DNA of 64,000 nucleotides from Chloroflexota bacterium (GCA_003228115.1 QEVV01000002.1:124001-188000), one strand, 5' to 3'. Shown: positions 1 through 9,240, counted from the first letter of the stretch. Notes: a model not told the origin generated them from the letters alone. Numbers and translations are program-made.

Positions 1-1
1 T

Positions 2-613
2 ATCGCAGAGATTCGCTTCGGCAAGGAGAACGGCGCATGCGGCGTCTTCATGCTTGGCATCAACTACGAGAAGCTTCCAAATGACTCCTACTACTTCCCG
101 ATATATGAAGAGGCCTCCAGCCTCGACATGCCCATATGCATCCACAGCGGCTCGGCAAGTCTGAGCTTCGACACGAGGTTCTCCAGTCTAGAGACGCTCA
201 TCTGGCTCGCCAAGTTTCCCGTGACCGCCGCAATGCACACGTTGTATATGAGCAAAGTACCGCAGAAGTTCCCCAAGATTCGCTGGGGCTTCATTGAAGC
301 CAGCGGGTCATTCGTGCCTTACGTCCTCCACGATCTGGGAGCCCGGCACGAGCGGATGTACAACCAGAAAGTTGTGATGAACGAGGTCCTAAGGGACAAC
401 CGGTTCTTTGTCACCGCCCAGACCGACGACGACTTGGACTACGTTGTCAAATACGCCGGCGAGAGCCAACTGGTTCTGGGAACCGACTACGGGCACGTAG
501 ACACGGCGAGTGAGCTCGAAGCCTTGCAACTGTTGAGATCCAATGGCGCGGTCAGCCAGCAGGTAGCAAGCAAGATTCTGGACGACAACCCAAGAGAGCT
601 ATATGGCATTTAG
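2..613 (+). CDS. Amidohydrolase family 2 protein (COG2159 type), 5' part outside window
   Basis: The reading frame is open from the first bases of the window, so the start codon lies upstream. The visible part corresponds to about residues 160-361 of the next gene and is strikingly similar to it: both contain EIRFGKENGACGVFMLG, a VHSGSAS or IHSGSAS segment, AAMHTLYMSK, RWGFIEAS and LGTDYGHVDTAS. The His of HSGS, the His of AMHT and the Asp of GTDYGH are the expected metal or catalytic positions of the family. The family performs metal-dependent hydrolysis or decarboxylation of carboxylic substrates in the cytoplasm; the substrate cannot be read from the sequence. It ends 21 bases before the second copy, so the two are a tandem duplication in one operon. 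Confidence 0.85.
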   Translation: MAEIRFGKENGACGVFMLGINYEKLPNDSYYFPIYEEASSLDMPICIHSGSASLSFDTRFSSLETLIWLAKFPVTAAMHTLYMSKVPQKFPKIRWGFIEASGSFVPYVLHDLGARHERMYNQKVVMNEVLRDNRFFVTAQTDDDLDYVVKYAGESQLVLGTDYGHVDTASELEALQLLRSNGAVSQQVASKILDDNPRELYGI

Positions 614-634
614 CGCTCCGACAGGGAGAAGTGC

Positions 635-1720
635 ATGGCAGTCATAGACTCTGACGCCCACGTCATTGAGAACAACCGCACCTGGGATTTCATGCCGGAA
701 GCGGACCTCCAGTACAAGCCTCGCCGCTTGGCTGAGGAAGAGACGGAAGACCTTCTAGGGCAGGACGCTGGTTCTCTGGCGTCTCTATCCGGCCCAGGTC
801 GCAAGGAATTCTGGCTCATAGATGGAAAGGTCCGGCCTTACCAGGCCTTCGACCCCACCAAGTCTCGAACACCAAACGCCGCCCGCGAAGTGGTCGACGT
901 CCAGGTCCGTCTGGATCATATGGACAAACTTGGGACTGACATCCAGGTTCTGTACCCCACCCTGTTCCTCTTCCGCCTGGCTGATAATCGGGAGGTCGAT
1001 AGGGCCATCTGCAAGAGCTATAACCGTTGGCTTGCCGATGTCTGGAAACAGAGCAACAACCGTCTGCGGTGGGTCGTTGTCCCACCCGTCTTGGACATGG
1101 ACGCCGCCGTGGAGGAAATCCGCTTCGGCAAGGAGAACGGCGCCTGCGGTGTTTTCATGCTGGGCGTCAACCAAGACCACATTGTCACCGATCCCTACTA
1201 CTTCCCAATGTATGAAGAGGCCGCGGCACTGGACCTGCCAATCTGCGTTCACAGTGGATCGGCCAGCATCACCTTTGACGCCATGTTCGGGAAGTTGGAG
1301 ACCCTACTGTGGTACGCCAAGCTACCCGTGGCAGCCGCCATGCACACGCTCTACATGAGCAAGATCCCTCAGAGCTTCCCAAAGATTCGGTGGGGCTTCA
1401 TTGAGGCCAGCAGTTCATTCGTTCCGTACCTGTTGCACGACCTAGTGGCTCGGCACGAGCGGATGTACGATCAAAAAGTCGCCATGAATAGCGTGCTCCG
1501 GGACAGCCGGTTCTTTGTTACTGCTCAAACTGATGATGATCTAGGCTATGTGGTCCAGTATGCGGGAGAGGGCAACCTGGTTATGGGAACCGACTACGGG
1601 CATGTCGACACCGCGAGCCAATTGGAAGCCCTTCAAATTTTGAAGTCGGACCAGAAAGTAAGCCCCGAGATAGCGGACAAGATTCTGGACGAAAACGCAC
1701 GAGAGCTGTACGGCATCTAG
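635..1720 (+). CDS. Amidohydrolase family 2 protein, second tandem copy
   Basis: A 361-residue protein with the N-terminal D-x-H motif of metal-dependent TIM-barrel amidohydrolases (D7-A-H9) and later candidate ligands H206 (VHSGS), H237 (AMHT) and D320 (GTDYGH). It belongs to the same family as aminocarboxymuconate-semialdehyde decarboxylase and o-pyrocatechuate/gamma-resorcylate decarboxylases, so hydrolysis or non-oxidative decarboxylation of an acid is plausible; this is family knowledge. A GGGAGAAGTGC stretch before the ATG serves as ribosome site. The gene sits 50 bases before hyuA and lies in a likely operon with HyuAB and the TRAP transporter. It is a close paralogue of the truncated gene immediately upstream. 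Confidence 0.85.
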   Translation: MAVIDSDAHVIENNRTWDFMPEADLQYKPRRLAEEETEDLLGQDAGSLASLSGPGRKEFWLIDGKVRPYQAFDPTKSRTPNAAREVVDVQVRLDHMDKLGTDIQVLYPTLFLFRLADNREVDRAICKSYNRWLADVWKQSNNRLRWVVVPPVLDMDAAVEEIRFGKENGACGVFMLGVNQDHIVTDPYYFPMYEEAAALDLPICVHSGSASITFDAMFGKLETLLWYAKLPVAAAMHTLYMSKIPQSFPKIRWGFIEASSSFVPYLLHDLVARHERMYDQKVAMNSVLRDSRFFVTAQTDDDLGYVVQYAGEGNLVMGTDYGHVDTASQLEALQILKSDQKVSPEIADKILDENARELYGI

Positions 1721-1770
1721 CGCTACAGACGCTCATTGTTCTGTAAATCAACCGGAGGATAGGCAACCGA

Positions 1771-3816
1771 ATGATCGTCATCGGCATCGACACGGGCGGC
1801 ACCTTCACCGACATGGTGGTGCTTGATCAGGAAAGCGGAGCAGTCAAGAGCTACAAAACGCCGTCCACCCCGGACGACCCAAGTCGGGCAGTAGAAGACG
1901 CCCTCAAAGAGCTGTTCGCCGACGGTGGAAAGGGAGAAGACATCCTTTCTTTCTCCCACGGGATCACCTTGGGAACAAACTTGCTGCTCCAGGGCAAGGG
2001 CGCAACAGTTGGCATCCTTGTGACCGAAGGGTTCACCGGCATCAGTGATGTCTGGCAGGTGCCACGTTTTGGCCCCGACATGTACAAGATTTTCGTAGAG
2101 AAACAGCCCTTCGTGCTGCCTCGTTACAGAGAAGAGGTCAGGGAAAGGGTTGACTCAGTTGGCAACGTCCTCGTGGAACTTGACGTTGAACAAGCCACTG
2201 AAGCCGTGCGCCGTCTGGCCGCCAAGGGCGTCGATTCCGTCGCCGCAGTGCTCCTCTTCTCCTTCCTAAACCCGCAGCACGAGCGCACCTTGGGAGAGAT
2301 TATCAACAAGGAGATGCCGGGCGCATCGGTGTCCCTGTCTTCGCAGGTGGCCCCCCAGATGCGGGAGTACCCCCGCCTCTCGACCACAGTAGCCAACGCC
2401 CGACTGGCGCCCACCTTGGATTACTACTTCTCGACTCTTGAGAAGCGCCTCCGCGATGCTGGCATCAGCACTAAGCAGATCTACATCATGCAGAGCAACG
2501 GCGGTGTGGCCAGCATTGGCAACGTTACGCCGATTACTACGGTGCTCTCAGGGCCTTGCGCCGGGGCGCAAGCAGGGGTCAGCATCGGTGAGGCAGCAGG
2601 CTACCCCAATGTCGTTTCTGTGGACATGGGCGGCACGAGCACAGACATCGCGGTGGGTGAAGACGGCCGCATCCTGGAAAAGACTTCCGGCATGATGGAA
2701 GACTGGGAACTGATCATCCCCATGCTCACAGTCCACACCATCGGCGCAGGCGGCGGAACCATAGCCTGGCTTGACAGAGTCGGCAGCCTGCAGGTGGGCC
2801 CCCAGAGCGCAGGTGCTGCGCCGGGCCCGGTTTGTTACGGAAAGGGCGGTACTGAGCCCACTATCACTGACTGCAATGTCCTGCTCGGTATCCTCCCAGA
2901 CCACCTATTGGGTGGCAGGGTACAGTTGGACAAGGCCAAGGCTGCCGAAGCCGTCGCTGCCCTTGGCGAGAAGCTTGGTCTCGGCATGCTGGAGACCGCT
3001 GAAGGGATCATTCGGATTATTAACGCCAAGATGGTGGAGGGCATTCGGGCCGCTGCGGCCGAGCACGGCTACGACTTGACCGACTTCGCTCTCATTGGAT
3101 TCGGCGGAGCTGGCCCGGTCCACGCCACCCGGTTGGCAGCGGAACTGGCTATGAAGAAGGTCATTATCCCGCCAATCCCCGGACTGACATCGGCCCTGGG
3201 GCTGCTGTTAGCAGACCTACGCCGGGACTACGTTCGCTCCCGGATGCGCCTGCTGACCGAAATGGATCCCGCCGAGTTGAATTCGATCTTCGACGAGCTG
3301 CGGGAACAGGCCATGAAGGACCTGGTGGCGGACGGGTTCCACGAAAACCAGATACGACTAGAATTCAGCCTGGACTTGCGCTACCTGAGCCAGGGCTACG
3401 AAGTGTCCATCCCTGCTGGCATCCAAGGCAGCGCTACCAAGGACGACCTTCTCCGCCTACGGAACGAGTTCGATGAGACCCACGACCGGTCCTTCGGACA
3501 CAGCAACTCATCAGAGCCAGTTGAGGCCGTCCACTATAGGGCCCGGGCCTATGTCGTCGTCCCTAAGGCTAACTTGAGCCAGGAAGCAACGTCTGGTTCT
3601 TCGGCGGCGCCTACGCCATCTTCTCACCGAGAGGTCTTCCTCAGCGAAGATGGTGGCGCCAAGCAATGGCCCATCTATGACCGCGACAGTCTGGCCCCTG
3701 GCAACCAGATTGCTGGGCCGGCCATCGTTGACCAATTCGACTCCACCACAGTCGTCTATCCTGGTCAGTCGCTGGAAGTTGACTCATTCAATAACTTGAT
3801 CATTACCATCGGTTAA
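1771..3816 (+). CDS. hyuA: Hydantoinase/oxoprolinase family protein, A subunit
   Basis: A 681-residue protein with the two phosphate-binding loops of the actin-like ATPase fold typical of HyuA/OplA: DTGGTFTD at residues 7-14 and VDMGGTSTDIAVG near residue 285. A GFGGAGPVHATRLA segment lies near residue 443. The family performs ATP-dependent opening of cyclic imides or lactams (hydantoin, 5-oxoproline), or, in relatives, ATP-dependent carboxylation. The length matches the usual A subunit. GGAGG lies 14-18 bases before the ATG. It is followed 13 bases later by hyuB, so the two are cotranscribed and should form one complex. The downstream TRAP transporter and upstream amidohydrolases suggest a catabolic unit for a cyclic amide or related acid (inference). 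Confidence 0.9.
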   Translation: MIVIGIDTGGTFTDMVVLDQESGAVKSYKTPSTPDDPSRAVEDALKELFADGGKGEDILSFSHGITLGTNLLLQGKGATVGILVTEGFTGISDVWQVPRFGPDMYKIFVEKQPFVLPRYREEVRERVDSVGNVLVELDVEQATEAVRRLAAKGVDSVAAVLLFSFLNPQHERTLGEIINKEMPGASVSLSSQVAPQMREYPRLSTTVANARLAPTLDYYFSTLEKRLRDAGISTKQIYIMQSNGGVASIGNVTPITTVLSGPCAGAQAGVSIGEAAGYPNVVSVDMGGTSTDIAVGEDGRILEKTSGMMEDWELIIPMLTVHTIGAGGGTIAWLDRVGSLQVGPQSAGAAPGPVCYGKGGTEPTITDCNVLLGILPDHLLGGRVQLDKAKAAEAVAALGEKLGLGMLETAEGIIRIINAKMVEGIRAAAAEHGYDLTDFALIGFGGAGPVHATRLAAELAMKKVIIPPIPGLTSALGLLLADLRRDYVRSRMRLLTEMDPAELNSIFDELREQAMKDLVADGFHENQIRLEFSLDLRYLSQGYEVSIPAGIQGSATKDDLLRLRNEFDETHDRSFGHSNSSEPVEAVHYRARAYVVVPKANLSQEATSGSSAAPTPSSHREVFLSEDGGAKQWPIYDRDSLAPGNQIAGPAIVDQFDSTTVVYPGQSLEVDSFNNLIITIG

Positions 3817-3829
3817 GTCGGGAGGCTTA

Positions 3830-5551
3830 ATGGCAGTCGACCCCATAGTTTTCGAGATTATTCGTTCCAGGCTGGACGGCATCGTCCGGGAAATGCAGAT
3901 TGATACCTTCCGGACGGGGTACTCCACCCTAATCCGCGAGACCTACGATCTGAGTTGCGGCATCGTCAACAAAGATGGCGGGGTGGTTTCGCAGTTCGCC
4001 GGCATCCCCATTCACATGGGGTCATACCCCGAGTGCATAAGCGGACTCTACAAGTACTACGCCCCGGAGGAGATTGAGGAAGGAGACTGCTTCTTCGTCA
4101 ATCACCCATACGAAAGTGGCTGCGCCCATAGTCTGGACTCCGCCGCGATAGTGCCCATTTTCTACAAGGGCGAGCTTGTGGCGTTCGGCATTGGCATCAC
4201 CCACAAGGGTGACATCGGCGGCCTTGCGCCCGGAAGCCGGGCAGCCAACGCCAGGGACCTCTTCGGCGAGGGCATGTTGGTTCCGCCCGTTAAATACAAG
4301 AGCCGTCACAAAGTGGTCAAAGAGACCGAGAACCTCATCTGGGCCAACACGCGTACTCCGGAGTTGCTGCTCGGCGACTACAACTCCCAGGCTGGCCCCA
4401 TGTGGAGCGTGGGCACGAAGCGCCTGGTTGAGTTGATGGACAAGTACGGGAAAGACACCGTTTTGGAAGTGTTCGAAGAGATTGGCCGGAAAACGGAGCA
4501 GCACCTAAGGGCAGAGATCTCAAGGTGGAAAGATGGAGTCTACGAGGCAGAGTCCTATTTGGACAACGACCTTGTAGACTTGGACACGCCCATCCGGCTT
4601 CACGTGAAAATTACCAAGGAAGGATCCAACCTCTTGTTGGACTTCTCTGAATCCGCAGACCAGAACAGAGGGCCACTGAACATCCGGCCGCCCATTATTA
4701 AGGGCAGCTGCCTCTACGCCATTGTAGCTATGATGGAAACTCCCCCTGAAAACAACCACGGGGTGACCAAGGTCATCGATTTCAAATTCAGGCCGGGCAG
4801 CGTTATGGACCCGACATATCCGGCCCCCCTTGGCTTCTATTCCAGCGTCCTCCCTTGCATTGAGGACATGGTGATCACTGCGCTGGGCAAGGCCTCCGGC
4901 CGGCCCGCACGCGGACACCATGGGGCAACCGGTCTGTTCACAATCGGTAGCATGGGCCCAACAGGACGGCCCATCGTCCATTACGAACTCATGGCCAGCG
5001 GCAGCGGCGCCTTTGGCGGTGGTGACGGCTGGACCGGATGTGGTCACGGAGGCACGGGCCCCAAGATCACTTGCGTAGAAGTGTTAGAATCTGAGTTTCC
5101 AGTAAGAATGGAACAGTTTAGAACCGTTCCTGGCTCTGCTGGAGCGGGCAAGTTCCGTGGAGGAAACGCTCACTTCCGGGATTATCGTATACTGAGCGAA
5201 AGCCGGTTCTCCGGCGGAGGCGGGCGTTATCGTGTGGCGCCGCTGGGCATGGATGGTGGCGACATTGGCTCATTGGGCTACATTTGCGTCAATCCAGGCA
5301 CAGACCGCGAAGTTTGGCATCGAAATCTGGTCTCGAACGTCCAGCTGGCAGAGGGTGACATTGTGCGCATGGCCACCGGCAGCGGTGGAGGCGTGGGCAA
5401 CCCCAAGGAGCGGGATCCAGACCGGGTGATAGAAGACATCATGGACGGATATGTCACCCCAGAGGTGGCAAAGGAGGTGTACGGATTAACAGATGAAAAG
5501 ATTCAGGAGGCCCTCAAGGGGCCGCAAAAGAAGGTCGTTACACCAATTTAA
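3830..5551 (+). CDS. hyuB: Hydantoinase/oxoprolinase family protein, B subunit
   Basis: A 573-residue protein of the HyuB/OplB family. It begins with the characteristic DPIVFEIIRSRLDGIVREM segment and has the family hallmarks GDIGGLAPGSRA (near residue 130), RGPLNIRPP (near 283), GHHGATGLF (near 365) and a glycine-rich C-terminal part with GGGGRYRV and GSGGGVGNP. It pairs with HyuA to form the active ATP-dependent hydrolase. GGGAGG just before the ATG and a 13-base gap from hyuA indicate translation from one message. The substrate is unknown. Confidence 0.9.
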   Translation: MAVDPIVFEIIRSRLDGIVREMQIDTFRTGYSTLIRETYDLSCGIVNKDGGVVSQFAGIPIHMGSYPECISGLYKYYAPEEIEEGDCFFVNHPYESGCAHSLDSAAIVPIFYKGELVAFGIGITHKGDIGGLAPGSRAANARDLFGEGMLVPPVKYKSRHKVVKETENLIWANTRTPELLLGDYNSQAGPMWSVGTKRLVELMDKYGKDTVLEVFEEIGRKTEQHLRAEISRWKDGVYEAESYLDNDLVDLDTPIRLHVKITKEGSNLLLDFSESADQNRGPLNIRPPIIKGSCLYAIVAMMETPPENNHGVTKVIDFKFRPGSVMDPTYPAPLGFYSSVLPCIEDMVITALGKASGRPARGHHGATGLFTIGSMGPTGRPIVHYELMASGSGAFGGGDGWTGCGHGGTGPKITCVEVLESEFPVRMEQFRTVPGSAGAGKFRGGNAHFRDYRILSESRFSGGGGRYRVAPLGMDGGDIGSLGYICVNPGTDREVWHRNLVSNVQLAEGDIVRMATGSGGGVGNPKERDPDRVIEDIMDGYVTPEVAKEVYGLTDEKIQEALKGPQKKVVTPI

Positions 5552-5610
5552 GCGCTGCAGCGCTTAAGGTCGCGAAGTCATCGGAACCCAATGTGAACTT
5601 CGCACCTTAA
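5548..5610 (+). terminator. Overlapping palindrome and hairpin between hyuB and dctP
   Basis: A perfect 20-base palindrome TTAAGCGCTGCAGCGCTTAA (5548-5567) begins inside the hyuB stop region. A second hairpin pairs 5564-5578 with 5597-5610 (14 base pairs with one bulged C, 18-base loop). The two structures share bases 5564-5567 and so cannot both form completely. No U-tract follows. The region may be a partial terminator, an attenuator, or an mRNA processing site that sets the ratio of the enzyme genes to the binding-protein gene. Confidence 0.4.
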
Positions 5611-5686
5611 GTGTACCAACGCTCGGGAGGACTTCCAAGAGAAGCCCCCGGCACCTGTTAGAACCATTCACCGGGAAGGAGAAAGC

Positions 5687-6853
5687 ATGCAATATCGCAA
5701 GGGAATTCTACGAAGCTTTTTTGGTTTGGGCGCCATTATGGCGCTTCTGGCGGTCATAGCCGCCTGCGGTTCCGACCCAACGGCGACGACTGCTGCACCT
5801 ACTGCGACGAACGCACCCCAGGCGACTTCGGGTCCCACCATGGTGCCCCCGACCGCCACAAACGTTCCCCCGACGGCAACCAAGGTGCCTGACGCGACCC
5901 CGGTCGTGTTGAAGGCTGCCGCGGCGTGGCCGATAACGTCCACGTCTTCGACGCAGTGGCTTGAGTACATCAAGGAAGTCAACCGGCGGGCCAACGGCGC
6001 TCTGGTCATCGACTTCGTTGGTGGGCCTGAGGTTGTGCACCCGTTCGAGGGTTTCAACGCCCTGCGTTCCGGCATCATTGACCTGGTTCACACCGCAGCC
6101 GGGTACTTCGGCGGCGAGGTCCCTGAAGGAGCTGCCTTTAGCATGCTCCCAGCCCCGCCAGCCCTGTCCTTCCAGGAAATAGTTGACGCCTGGTACACGA
6201 CCGGCGCACTGGAACTGATTAACGGGATCTACGAACAGAAGGCCGGCGTCCGGTCGATCGGCTTCCAGGTTGGCGGCCAGGGCTTCGGGCTCATCATGAC
6301 CGAGGAAACCAACAGCCTTGCCGACCTCAAGGGCAAGCGGATCCGGGTCTGGGACGCCATGGGCGCAGCCATCATGACTGCGGCTGGCGCTGTCCCCCAG
6401 ACAATACCCGCTTCCGAGCTGTACACCGCCCTGCAACGTGGCACGGTGGACGGCGCGCTGCGCGACCCGGGCGCTGCCTGGAGCCAGGGTGAGAAGGACG
6501 TGTACAACACCATCGTCCGCCCGCCCGTCTTCTCCGGATCCGGCGGCGGCTTCATTTCCGTCCAGGCCTGGAATGGCCTTGGTCCGGACCTGCAGAAGCT
6601 GCTTATGGACACGTCCTACGAAATGGCGCCGGACATCTTCGGGTGGTACGCCGATGACGAACAGTTCTCGGTGGACGAGTTCGCCAAGGTAGGCACGGTC
6701 GAGCGGACCATTTCCACTGCAGAGTGGAAAGTACTGCACGACGGCCATCAGTCGCACTGGGATGCAGTCGGCGAGACCTCGCCTGCGATGCTTGAGATCA
6801 AAGCGCTGCTCCAGCCCTTCCTGGACAAGGCTTTGACGAACCTCGGACTGTAG
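5687..6853 (+). CDS. dctP: TRAP transporter substrate-binding lipoprotein (DctP family)
   Basis: A 388-residue secreted protein. Residues 1-27 form a lipoprotein signal peptide ending in VIAAC, with Cys27 as the lipidated residue, followed by a Thr/Pro/Ala-rich linker to about residue 70. The rest is a DctP-like solute-binding domain: AAAWPITSTSSTQWLEYI, FGLIMTEETNSLADLKGKRIR, then the conserved arginine-containing segment that binds the substrate carboxylate. It captures an organic acid outside the membrane and delivers it to the DctQM permease encoded next. AAGGAG lies just before the ATG. The lipid anchor and linker are typical of monoderm or Chloroflexota versions. Confidence 0.9.
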   Translation: MQYRKGILRSFFGLGAIMALLAVIAACGSDPTATTAAPTATNAPQATSGPTMVPPTATNVPPTATKVPDATPVVLKAAAAWPITSTSSTQWLEYIKEVNRRANGALVIDFVGGPEVVHPFEGFNALRSGIIDLVHTAAGYFGGEVPEGAAFSMLPAPPALSFQEIVDAWYTTGALELINGIYEQKAGVRSIGFQVGGQGFGLIMTEETNSLADLKGKRIRVWDAMGAAIMTAAGAVPQTIPASELYTALQRGTVDGALRDPGAAWSQGEKDVYNTIVRPPVFSGSGGGFISVQAWNGLGPDLQKLLMDTSYEMAPDIFGWYADDEQFSVDEFAKVGTVERTISTAEWKVLHDGHQSHWDAVGETSPAMLEIKALLQPFLDKALTNLGL

Positions 6854-6936
6854 TTTGCGAAACAGGGGAGGGCCGGAGAATTCCGGCTCTCCCCTGCTTC
6901 GAGCCTCATAGCCTTAGCCGGGAGCGGTCCTAAGCC

Positions 6937-7503
6937 ATGGCAAGCTCAGAGCACACCGACGGTAGCCAGCAGCCCGTGATGAGGTTCCCTGCACTCGTAC
7001 GGTTCGCGAACCTCATCAACGGATTCTTAATGTGGCCTTCTATGCTTCTCGTTGCAATGATGCTGGTGACGGTGGTCTACGACGTCATGTCCCGCACCTT
7101 CTTCAACAAGCCGAGCCTTTGGATCGGCGATATCAACGAGTACATGGTCGTCTATATGGCCTTTGTTCCCGCCGGCCTGATATTGATGATGGACGGGCAC
7201 GTCAAGATCACGCTAGTGACCGAGCGCTTGGGATTAAGGTCCCGCCGGGCGTCCCAGACGTTGGTCAACCTTTTGGGGTTGTTCTACACCACCATCCTTA
7301 TGTGGCAGAGTTGGCTGATGGCGTGGGACACGTATACCACGAAGGCTTTCTTCAACACACCGATCGGCTTGCCCCAGTTCCCTGTGAAGGTCATCATCCC
7401 CATCGGGGCCGGCTGGCTGGTATTCCTTTTCCTTGTGAAACTGCTCTCCTACCGTGGAAAGGATGACCAGTTCATCAAGCCGGGCGGGGGCCAGCACGTT
7501 TAG
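6937..7503 (+). CDS. dctQ: TRAP transporter small permease subunit (DctQ family)
   Basis: A 188-residue membrane protein with four predicted hydrophobic segments: around residues 32-52, 68-86, 107-128 and 145-165. The LWIGDINEYMVVYMAF stretch near residue 61 and the GHVKITL motif near residue 87 are typical of DctQ. It supports the large permease in sodium-driven import of the ligand brought by DctP. It lies 83 bases downstream of dctP; the gap contains GGCCGGAGAATTCCGGCTC, a short imperfect hairpin. The substrate is not predictable. Confidence 0.88.
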   Translation: MASSEHTDGSQQPVMRFPALVRFANLINGFLMWPSMLLVAMMLVTVVYDVMSRTFFNKPSLWIGDINEYMVVYMAFVPAGLILMMDGHVKITLVTERLGLRSRRASQTLVNLLGLFYTTILMWQSWLMAWDTYTTKAFFNTPIGLPQFPVKVIIPIGAGWLVFLFLVKLLSYRGKDDQFIKPGGGQHV

Positions 7504-7563
7504 GCTTCGCTCTCGCCGCGCCGCGTCATTGGATCGTTTGTTACAGACCGGATGATACTTTTT

Positions 7564-7598
7564 AGGAGCGTTGACACCTGTAACAGGGGCCCGCTCCT
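7564..7598 (+). other. Hairpin in the dctQ-dctM gap
   Basis: AGGAGCG (7564-7570) pairs with CGCTCCT (7592-7598), and inside it CCTG (7577-7580) pairs with CAGG (7584-7587). It lies in the 169-base gap between dctQ and dctM, longer than usual for this gene pair. It may modulate downstream expression or stabilise a processed mRNA end. Confidence 0.3.
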
Positions 7599-7672
7599 CG
7601 ACAGGTCTAGCTACAGCCCTTGAATCGCCCTGCCCCACCGGCAGGCATCTAAGTAAAAGGGGACGCCGAACT

Positions 7673-9022
7673 ATGGAATGGTGGCAGATTCTTGGGCTGA
7701 TGTTCTCCAGCCTCGTTTTCTTGATGGCCATTGGGTTGCCCGTCGCTTTCTCCTTTGGACTCCTCAACGTCATCTTCGCCTTCTGGATGGTGGGCGACTC
7801 AAGCTTGGATTGGGGGTTTCCCTTTTTGCATGGCGAGGCTGGGGTTTTGCGAATGGTCGCCATCAGCTCCTTTAGCAGTATCGCCACCTTCGCTTTCGTT
7901 GCCGTTCCTTTATTCATCCTGATGGGAGAAATCATTCTCCACTCGGGCATGGCCACGATGGCAATAAACGGAGTATCTAAATGGGTAGGCAAGGTCCCTG
8001 GCAGGTTGGGGGTTATGTCTATCCTCTCGGGAACGGTGTTCGCCGCCGCCAGCGGCTCCAGCATGGCTAGCGTGGCGACCATCGGCTCGACAATGGTCCC
8101 GGAGATGCACGCCCACGGCTATAACAAGGGCCTGAGCACAGGAGTCGTCGCCACCTCCGGCGCACTGGCCGTTCTCATCCCGCCAAGCGGCTTGATGGTC
8201 ATCTTTGGAAGCATCAGCCAGCAATCCGTCGGCGATCTGCTCATTGCGGGCGTCATACCTGGACTCATCTTGAGTACGCTGCTGTTGGGTTACACCATCG
8301 GCATCAGCGCCCTACGCCCCTCCATGGCCCCGGCCATGGAGGTAGCGGATGTCAATTGGATGGACAGGATCGTCGCACTGAGGGAGTTCATCCCCATCAT
8401 CGTGTTGGTGTTGTTGGTGATCGGCTCAATTTTCACAGGGATCGCCACCCCTACGGAATCGGCGGCCATGGGCGCGGCCGGATCATTGGTTCTCGCAGCG
8501 GTCTACCGGCGGTTGAACTGGCATATGCTCAAGGTCTCCTTTTCAAGCACGGCCATCGTTGCCGGCTTCTCCCTCTTCATCATTACGACATCAACAGCTT
8601 TCAGCCAGATATTGGCCTTCACCCAGGCCGCCAGGGGCCTCTCCGATTTCGTTACCGACCTGCCGCTCTCTCCCATTGTCATCATCTTGCTCATGCAACT
8701 GGTGATCCTCATCATGGGCGGGTTCATGGACTCTCTGTCCATCATGCTGATCACGATCCCCATCTTCTTCCCCGTTGTTAACGCGTTGGGATTCGATCTC
8801 CTCTGGTTCTCCATTGTCACCATGGTCAATATTGAACTGGGGCTGATCACTCCGCCATTCGGGCTGAACCTCTTTGTGTTGAAAGGTGTGTCGCCGCCGG
8901 ATATAACCCTGATGGACATTTTCAAAGGTATCACGCCCTTCGTGGGCTTGAACATCATGACGCTATTGATTGTTGTGTTTGTCCCAGGAACTGCAACCTT
9001 CCTGCCTGGGTTGATGAAGTAG
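7673..9022 (+). CDS. dctM: TRAP transporter large permease subunit (DctM family)
   Basis: A 449-residue, very hydrophobic protein from the ATG at 7673. An upstream in-frame start at 7571 exists, but the peptide before Met35 of that version is not DctM-like and AAAAGGGGA lies just before 7673. Family signatures include FSFGLLNVIFAF, VPLFILMGEIILHSGMA, GTVFAAASGSSMASVATIGS (the typical A-x-x-G-S/T-S region), IPPSGLMVIFG, ATPTESAAMGA and LITPPFGLNLFVLKG. About 12 membrane segments are expected. It is the sodium-coupled transport channel working with DctP and DctQ. It is the last gene of the unit and is followed by a strong hairpin. Confidence 0.92.
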   Translation: MEWWQILGLMFSSLVFLMAIGLPVAFSFGLLNVIFAFWMVGDSSLDWGFPFLHGEAGVLRMVAISSFSSIATFAFVAVPLFILMGEIILHSGMATMAINGVSKWVGKVPGRLGVMSILSGTVFAAASGSSMASVATIGSTMVPEMHAHGYNKGLSTGVVATSGALAVLIPPSGLMVIFGSISQQSVGDLLIAGVIPGLILSTLLLGYTIGISALRPSMAPAMEVADVNWMDRIVALREFIPIIVLVLLVIGSIFTGIATPTESAAMGAAGSLVLAAVYRRLNWHMLKVSFSSTAIVAGFSLFIITTSTAFSQILAFTQAARGLSDFVTDLPLSPIVIILLMQLVILIMGGFMDSLSIMLITIPIFFPVVNALGFDLLWFSIVTMVNIELGLITPPFGLNLFVLKGVSPPDITLMDIFKGITPFVGLNIMTLLIVVFVPGTATFLPGLMK

Positions 9023-9063
9023 GCTTCCATTCCCGGTGGTTGGCGCAAGATAATTCTGATCAT

Positions 9064-9105
9064 AAACAAGAAGCCCGGACCATTTGATGTCCGGGCTTCT
9101 TGTTT
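9064..9105. terminator. Strong bidirectional terminator between dctM and tRNA-Gly
   Basis: A perfect 17 base-pair stem (9064-9080 with 9089-9105) and an 8-base loop. The stem begins with AAAC and ends in GTTT, so each strand has A-rich and T-rich flanks. It separates the + strand TRAP operon from the - strand tRNA gene and can serve both. Confidence 0.85.
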
Positions 9106-9118
9106 ACTCGTCGCGGGA

Positions 9119-9193
9119 TGGAGCGGGCGATGGGATTTGAACCCACGACTTCAACCTTGGGAAGGTTGCACTCTACCACTGAGTTACGCCCGC
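9119..9193 (-). tRNA. tRNA-Gly (anticodon CCC), CCA encoded
   Basis: On the - strand the molecule folds as a normal cloverleaf. The acceptor GCGGGCG pairs with CGCCCGC, the D arm is ACTC-AGTGGTA-GAGT, the anticodon stem CAACC/GGTTG encloses loop TTCCCAA (anticodon CCC, reading GGG), and the T arm is GTGGG-TTCAAAT-CCCAT with its GTTCAAAT core. The discriminator base is T (9122), followed by an encoded CCA (9119-9121). The mature part is 72 bases plus CCA. It is a single gene, not part of a cluster. Confidence 0.97.
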
Positions 9194-9240
9194 TCACTGA
9201 CGCCGGTAGAGGGGTGCGGCCAGCCGCCGCAGCCAGCCCT

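Noticed and set aside
5708..6757. Long open frame of 349 codons on the - strand under dctP
   Set aside because: It is antisense to a clear TRAP binding protein and has no family pattern; high GC third positions produce such shadows.
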